From Geodermatophilus saharensis (GTDB lineage Bacteria > Actinomycetota > Actinomycetes > Mycobacteriales > Geodermatophilaceae), in contig NZ_FZOH01000010.1 in assembly GCF_900188205.1 (NCBI RefSeq), positions 20,839 to 84,838 of the forward strand: 64,000 nucleotides of DNA. Direction: 5' to 3'. The notes beneath the pieces are model-generated. The model was not told where the DNA came from, ran no database searches, and saw only the letters and a list, made by a program, of their open reading frames with translations. Made by a program: the position numbers and the translations under genes. Below are positions 60,324 through 64,000 of the stretch, one piece after another. Numbering within the stretch: the first letter of the stretch is position 1; each line of letters starts with the position of its first letter.

Positions 60324-60349
60324 GCGGGCACTTCCGCGGAAGTGCCCGC
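60324..60349. terminator. 26-bp palindromic terminator, core GCACTTCCGCGGAAGTGC
   Basis: A perfect palindrome with 13-bp arms (60324-60336 and 60337-60349) between the convergent pheA and MMPL genes. It shares its 18-bp core with the element after the malic enzyme at 4315-4336. Confidence 0.7.
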
Positions 60350-62467
60350 TCAGGCCGGCTCCAGCTCCCGCTCGGGATCGGGCTCGGGCCGGCGGGCCGG
60401 CCGGCCGGGCCACCAGGTGCGGTCGCCGAGCAGGTACACCGCCGAGGGCACCACCAGGGTGCGGACGACGAAGGTGTCGAGCAGGACGCCGAAGCCGACG
60501 ATGAAGGCCAGCTGCACGAGGATGAGCAGCGGCAGCACCGCCAGGGCTCCGAAGGTGGCCGCCAGCACCAGGCCCGCGCTGGTGATCACGCCGCCGGTGA
60601 CGGCCAGCGCGCGCAGCACCCCCTGCTCGGTCCCGTGCCGCTGCGACTCCTCCCGCGCCCGGGTCATGAGGAAGATGTTGTAGTCGATCCCCAGCGCGAC
60701 CAGGAACACGAAGCCGATCAGGATGATCGTCGGGTCGCTGTCGGCGGTGCCCAGCAGCGGCTCGAAGACCAGCGCGGAGACGCCGATGGTCGCGGCGAAG
60801 CTGAGGACGACGGTGCCCAGCAGCACCAGGGGCGCGACGATCGCCCGCAGCAGCAGGGCCAGCACCACCGTGATCACCAGCAGCACCAGCGGCACGATCA
60901 CCCGGAGGTCGCGCGCCGAGGTGTCGAGGGTGTCGAGGTTGGTCGCCGTCGTCCCCCCGACCAGGGCGTCGGGGTCGGCGTCGCGGACCGCCTCCCGCAG
61001 GTCGGCCACGGTGCGCTCTGCGGCGATGCTGTCGGCGGCGTCGGCGAGGGTGGCGTCGAGCTGCACCAGCCCGTCGACCTCCACGGGCTGGGCGTCCGGC
61101 GTCGGCGGGCCGTCCGGCCCGGTCACCGGGGTGACGCCCGCGACGCCGGGTACCGCGGCCGCCGCGGCCGCGACGTCGGGCCAGGTGTCGGCCGGCGTGA
61201 CGACCACCGCCGGGCTGCCGCTGCCGGCGTCGAAGTGGCGGGCGAGCGCCTCCTGGCCCTGGGCGCCCTCGGGGTTGCCGCGCACCGCCTCGGACAGCGG
61301 CAGCCCGTCGGCCTGGAAGGTCGGCGCGAACACCGCGGCGGCGAGCAAGGCGGCGACGCTGATCGCCAGCACCCGGCCCGGCCGGCGCCCCACCGCGTCG
61401 GCGGTGCGCTGCCACCCGCCGTCCCGCTTCGGCTCGCTGCCGTAGCGGGGCCGGAACGGCCAGAAGGCGGCGCGGCCGAGCAGCACCAGGACGGCGGGCA
61501 GGAAGGTCAGCGAGGCGACCATCGCGAGGACGACGTTGACCGCCGAGATCGGCCCCAGGCCGCGGTTGGAGGCGAGGTCGGAGAACAGCAGGCAGAGCAC
61601 GCCCAGGACGACGGTGGCGCCCGAGGCCAGGATCGGCTCGACCGAGCGGCGCAGCGCGACCCGCATCGCCGCGACCGGCGACCGCTCCACCCGCAGTTCC
61701 TCCCGGTAGCGGGCCACGAGCAGCAGGCCGTAGTCGGTGGCCGCGCCGACCACGAGGATCGAGGCGATGCCCTGGCTCTGCCCGTTGACGGTGATGATCC
61801 CCTCGCGGGCCAGCAGGTAGGAGACGGCCTGGCCCGCGGTGAGCGCGAGGCCGGCCGTGCCGATCACCAGGAACGGCAGCAGCGGGCTGCGGTAGACCAC
61901 CAGCAGGATGAGCAGGACGACGCCGAACGCGGCCAGCAGCAGCAGGCCGTCGATGCCGGAGAAGCCGTCGGCGAAGTCGGCGAACACGCCGCCGGGGCCG
62001 GTGACGTAGGCGGTGGTGCCCTCGACGTCGTCGACGGCGCGCATGTCCTGCACCACCTCGGGCAGCGCCTCGCCGAGGTCGGCGCGCAGCGGGACGACGG
62101 CCTGCACCGCCTCGCCGTCCTCGCTGGGGATCGGCGGGGAGGGCTCGCCGGCCAGGGCGTCGGCCTCCTCGGCCACGGCGGTGACCTCCGCGAGCGCCTC
62201 GCCGACCGCCTGCTGGGTGGCGGGGTCGAGCGGGCCGTCGCCCTCCCACACCAGGACGACCGGGATCGCCTCCTGGTCGCGGAAGCGCTCCTGGAGCTCG
62301 GTGACGCGGGTGGACTCCGCGCTGTCGGGCAGGAAGGCGGCGTTGTCGTTCTCCTGGACCTCGGTCAGCTTGCCGCCGATGGCCCCCAGGGGAGCTGCCA
62401 GGCCCAGCCAGAGGACCGCGACGAGGGCGGGGAGGAGCCAGCGCAGGAGGGTGGTGCGTCGGGGCAT
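60350..62467 (-). CDS. MMPL/RND family transporter
   Basis: 705 residues, twelve membrane helices in two halves with large outer loops, as in actinobacterial MMPL proteins that export lipids or drugs by proton motive force. Landmarks: LVVYRSPLLPFLVIGTAGLALTAGQAVSYLL, VVGAATDYGLLLVARYREEL (motif with the proton-relay Asp-Tyr pair), TIILIGFVFLVALGIDYNIFLMTRAREES (second relay Asp-Tyr), and FIVGFGVLLDTFVVRTLVVPS. ATG 62467. It is divergent from a MarR regulator whose candidate operator lies between them, a common drug- or lipid-responsive arrangement. Confidence 0.93.
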   Translation of the reverse strand: MPRRTTLLRWLLPALVAVLWLGLAAPLGAIGGKLTEVQENDNAAFLPDSAESTRVTELQERFRDQEAIPVVLVWEGDGPLDPATQQAVGEALAEVTAVAEEADALAGEPSPPIPSEDGEAVQAVVPLRADLGEALPEVVQDMRAVDDVEGTTAYVTGPGGVFADFADGFSGIDGLLLLAAFGVVLLILLVVYRSPLLPFLVIGTAGLALTAGQAVSYLLAREGIITVNGQSQGIASILVVGAATDYGLLLVARYREELRVERSPVAAMRVALRRSVEPILASGATVVLGVLCLLFSDLASNRGLGPISAVNVVLAMVASLTFLPAVLVLLGRAAFWPFRPRYGSEPKRDGGWQRTADAVGRRPGRVLAISVAALLAAAVFAPTFQADGLPLSEAVRGNPEGAQGQEALARHFDAGSGSPAVVVTPADTWPDVAAAAAAVPGVAGVTPVTGPDGPPTPDAQPVEVDGLVQLDATLADAADSIAAERTVADLREAVRDADPDALVGGTTATNLDTLDTSARDLRVIVPLVLLVITVVLALLLRAIVAPLVLLGTVVLSFAATIGVSALVFEPLLGTADSDPTIILIGFVFLVALGIDYNIFLMTRAREESQRHGTEQGVLRALAVTGGVITSAGLVLAATFGALAVLPLLILVQLAFIVGFGVLLDTFVVRTLVVPSAVYLLGDRTWWPGRPARRPEPDPERELEPA

Positions 62468-62494
62468 CGGAGCCGACCCTTCGGTGCTCTAGAA

Positions 62495-62509
62495 TCTCGA
62501 CAGTCGAGA
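62495..62509. promoter_or_regulatory. MarR operator between MMPL and marR genes
   Basis: TCTCGAC-A-GTCGAGA is a perfect 15-bp palindrome (7-bp arms), flanked by further AAT/ATT symmetry. It lies in the 60-bp divergent region, 19 bp upstream of the marR start, so one bound dimer could block both promoters. Confidence 0.75.
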
Positions 62510-62527
62510 GATTACGGGGGTGGGTGG

Positions 62528-62980
62528 ATGACGCGCAACGACAGCGAACGGGTGGCGGTCACCCTCTTGCTGCGGCGGCTGACCGTGGAGCTCGACGCCG
62601 TCGGTCAACGCTTCGCCGACGCGCACGGACTCGGACGCACCGACGTCCGCGCGGTCATCGCGATCATGGACGCCGCCCGCGCCGGCGAGCCGCTCACCGC
62701 CGGGGGGCTGGGCGCCGCGGTGGGCCTGAGCTCGGCGGCGGTGACCGCGCTGGTGGACCGGCTGGAGCGGGCCGGTCACGTGCAGCGCGTGCGTGACCCC
62801 GCCGACCGGCGCCGCGTCGTCCTGCAGATGACCGAGCCCACCATGGCGGCCGGCGCCGCGTTCTTCGGCGGGCTGCAGCGGGAGCTCATGGCGGCGATGG
62901 CGGACTTCACCGACGACGACGTCGCCGTCGTCCGCCGGTGGCTGGCCGGGATGACCGAGGCGATCACCGCCCACCGCTGA
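62528..62980 (+). CDS. MarR family transcriptional regulator
   Basis: 150 residues. Winged helix: TDVRAVIAIMDAARAGEPLTAGGLGAAVGLSSAAVTALVDRLERAGHVQRVRDPADRRRVVLQMTEP, with the DxRRR wing typical of MarR. N- and C-terminal helices form the dimer. It probably represses itself and the divergent MMPL transporter through the 62495-62509 palindrome. ATG 62528 follows GGGGGTGGGTGG. An inverted repeat (62992-63006 with 63042-63056) follows the gene. Confidence 0.92.
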   Translation: MTRNDSERVAVTLLLRRLTVELDAVGQRFADAHGLGRTDVRAVIAIMDAARAGEPLTAGGLGAAVGLSSAAVTALVDRLERAGHVQRVRDPADRRRVVLQMTEPTMAAGAAFFGGLQRELMAAMADFTDDDVAVVRRWLAGMTEAITAHR

Positions 62981-62991
62981 GCACGCCGCGG

Positions 62992-63056
62992 GCGCGGTTT
63001 GTGCACACACTGCGGTCCCGGGCCCTGCCCGGCCGCGCTGCGTGCACACACCGCGC
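62992..63056. terminator. Inverted repeat between convergent marR and groES-like genes
   Basis: GCGCGGTTTGTGCAC (62992-63006) and GTGCACACACCGCGC (63042-63056) are complementary with one mismatch, around a 35-nt loop that itself contains complementary GGGCC/GGCCC blocks. Likely a bidirectional terminator. Confidence 0.5.
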
Positions 63057-63066
63057 GGCCCGGCGG

Positions 63067-63402
63067 TCAGAGATACAGGCCGGTGGACTCCTCGATCCGC
63101 TCGGCAGCGACGGCGTGCACGTCGCGCTCGCGCAGGATGATCAGCTCCTCGCCGTGGACCTCGACCTCGTGCTGGTCCTCGGGGGAGAACAGCACCTGGT
63201 CGCCGACCTTCACCTGCCGGACGCTGGAGCCGACCCCGCGCGCCTCGCCCCACACCAGCCGCTTGGCCACCTGGGCGGTCGCCGGGATGAGGATGCCGCC
63301 GGTCGAGCGCCGCTCGCCGTCCTCTCTGCGGAGCGACACGAGTATCCGGTCGTGCAGCATCTTGATCGGCAGGCCGCTGCCCTTGGCGACGTCGGATGGC
63401 AC
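63067..63402 (-). CDS. GroES-like co-chaperonin
   Basis: 111 residues from GTG 63402. The GroES fold is clear: LPIKMLHDRILVSLRREDGERRSTGGILIPATAQVAKRLVWGEARGVG (mobile-loop GGILIPATA), VKVGDQVLFSPEDQHEVEVHGEELIILRERDVHAV. Residues extend past the usual end (AAERIEESTGLYL). No groEL is adjacent, so it is a stand-alone paralogue of the type often seen in actinobacteria in addition to groES-groEL; it may bind a divergent chaperonin or have a separate role. The GTG lacks a strong ribosome binding site. Confidence 0.85.
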   Translation of the reverse strand: MPSDVAKGSGLPIKMLHDRILVSLRREDGERRSTGGILIPATAQVAKRLVWGEARGVGSSVRQVKVGDQVLFSPEDQHEVEVHGEELIILRERDVHAVAAERIEESTGLYL

Positions 63403-63692
63403 GCGATCACGGTACGCGGAGGCCTGGTCGACCCCTGAGCGGCCGACCCGCTCCCGGCTCGCTCGGGACACCGTTGCGGATGGTCGAGGGCCTGTGGCAG
63501 GTGGAGCCACTCCAGAAACCCGGGACTGCTGTGACGAGTGGTGCATGTTGCCCACGAACACCGGAACGCAGTCGTCTTCTTTGGCAGTTTCTGAGACTCC
63601 TCCGGCGCGGAACTCTGCCGTCTCATACAGGGGACACAACGTCGCACTCCGGCGCCCGTACGGCGCCGGTCCTGTTCGGGAGAGGGCGAGAA
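63403..63692. other. 290-bp intergenic region of lower GC content
   Basis: This gap upstream of the secreted protein gene is visibly less GC-rich than its surroundings (e.g. CGTCTTCTTTGGCAGTTTCTGAGACTCC in two blocks), as expected for a regulatory region. It contains short repeats (CCGTACGGCGCCGG near 63654) and a GGAACT/CATACA pair around 63610-63640 that could be a promoter, but no arrangement is convincing. No gene or known RNA is evident. Confidence 0.4.
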
Positions 63693-64000
63693 GTGAACGA
63701 AGGAACGAAGGGCCGCCGCTCGGTGGCCTGGCAGCTCGCGGCGGGTGCCGCGGGCCTGTCGGTGGCGCTGGGCGGCTCGGTGCTGCTCCCCGGCATCGCC
63801 GCCGCGACCGAGGACCCGACCTGGGCGGCCCCGGTCATCAACAGCGCAACGTCGTGCGACTCGAAGGTCTTCTTCAACTTCGAGCCGGTCGCGTATGACG
63901 GCGCCGGAGAGCTGACCTACTGGATCCACACCGTTTCGGGCCCCACGCCCGGTGGTGACAACGAGCCCCCGGCCGACAACGAGCCGCCGGCCGACGAGCC
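63693..64000 (+). CDS. Secreted protein with Pro/Glu/Asp-rich repeats, N-terminal part
   Basis: From GTG 63693 (GGGAGAGGGCGAG upstream) the product starts VNEGTKGRRSVAWQLAAG followed by a hydrophobic core (AAGLSVALGGSVLLPGIAAA) that forms a Sec signal peptide with cleavage near AAA-T. The mature part begins EDPTWAAPVINSATSCDSKVFFNFEPVAYDGAGELTY over two short stretches and then enters an acidic repeat DNEPPADNEPPADEP that runs off the window at about residue 102. It is probably a cell-surface protein with a Pro-rich spacer. No family recognised from this part. Confidence 0.75.
   Translation, partial: MNEGTKGRRSVAWQLAAGAAGLSVALGGSVLLPGIAAATEDPTWAAPVINSATSCDSKVFFNFEPVAYDGAGELTYWIHTVSGPTPGGDNEPPADNEPPADE

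Noticed and set aside
63403..63692. Cyclic di-AMP (ydaO) riboswitch before the secreted protein gene
   Set aside because: The lower GC and position before a cell-surface gene suggested it, but I could not find the conserved blocks of that RNA.

Overview
The window is a contiguous, gene-dense piece of a very GC-rich actinobacterial chromosome (third codon positions almost all G or C, many GTG starts, many starts with no Shine-Dalgarno sequence, and many 1-4 base gene overlaps of the GTGA/ATGA type). Gene content (AfsR/SARP-type regulators, PadR/HAAS pairs, bacterial PH-domain pairs, a DUF5926 SEC-C protein, manganese catalase, several diguanylate cyclases) fits a soil or stone actinomycete such as a Geodermatophilaceae member. 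That placement is an inference. I see no rRNA, tRNA, CRISPR array, insertion sequence, prophage or replication origin.

Layout. 1-2.7 kb: truncated SARP regulator, CPBP membrane protease, small orphan ORF, HAAS-domain membrane protein and its PadR regulator. 2.8-7.1 kb: malic enzyme, Fpg/Nei glycosylase, MBL-fold hydrolase, PCuAC-like lipoprotein. 7.2-10.6 kb: MarR-zinc ribbon regulator, a Rieske-oxygenase relative that has lost its cluster-binding segment, DUF485 + ActP acetate symporter. 10.9-16.5 kb: small membrane protein, manganese catalase, divergent histidine kinase/response regulator, two PH-domain proteins, rhodanese. 16.5-24.3 kb: GH6 glycosidase, two tandemly duplicated acyl-CoA synthetases, a sigma-factor-like membrane fusion, AlkD-like protein, cytochrome P450. 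24.4-34.6 kb: SEC-C protein, membrane protein, M20 peptidase + MFS, arginine deiminase, SDR, large AfsR-like ATPase regulator. 34.8-43.5 kb: FAD oxidoreductase, a broken CocE-type hydrolase, an alkyl-DHAP-synthase-like flavoprotein divergent from GlpD, GH65 phosphorylase. 43.6-50.5 kb: methyltransferase, MerR/TipAS regulator, haloalkane dehalogenase, AraC regulator, VOC protein, DrrAB-type ABC exporter, monooxygenase-like protein and divergent TetR. 50.5-59.3 kb: three diguanylate cyclases, Gdt1-type manganese exporter with a probable yybP-ykoY riboswitch, MFS and YczE membrane proteins. 59.4-64 kb: prephenate dehydratase, MMPL transporter with divergent MarR, GroES-like protein, start of a secreted Pro-rich protein.

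Most of the window reads as small independent regulator-target units (PadR/HAAS, MarR/MMPL, TetR/monooxygenase, MerR/dehalogenase) separated by strong palindromic terminators. The most unusual objects are a 905-residue protein joining a repeat sensor, a GGDEF diguanylate cyclase and a LarB/AIR-carboxylase-like domain that seems to lack the LarB nucleophilic cysteine; a Rieske-type oxygenase homologue without its [2Fe-2S] motif; a degenerate sigma factor fused to a membrane anchor and outer domain; and a dispersed 23-bp intergenic element present six times.
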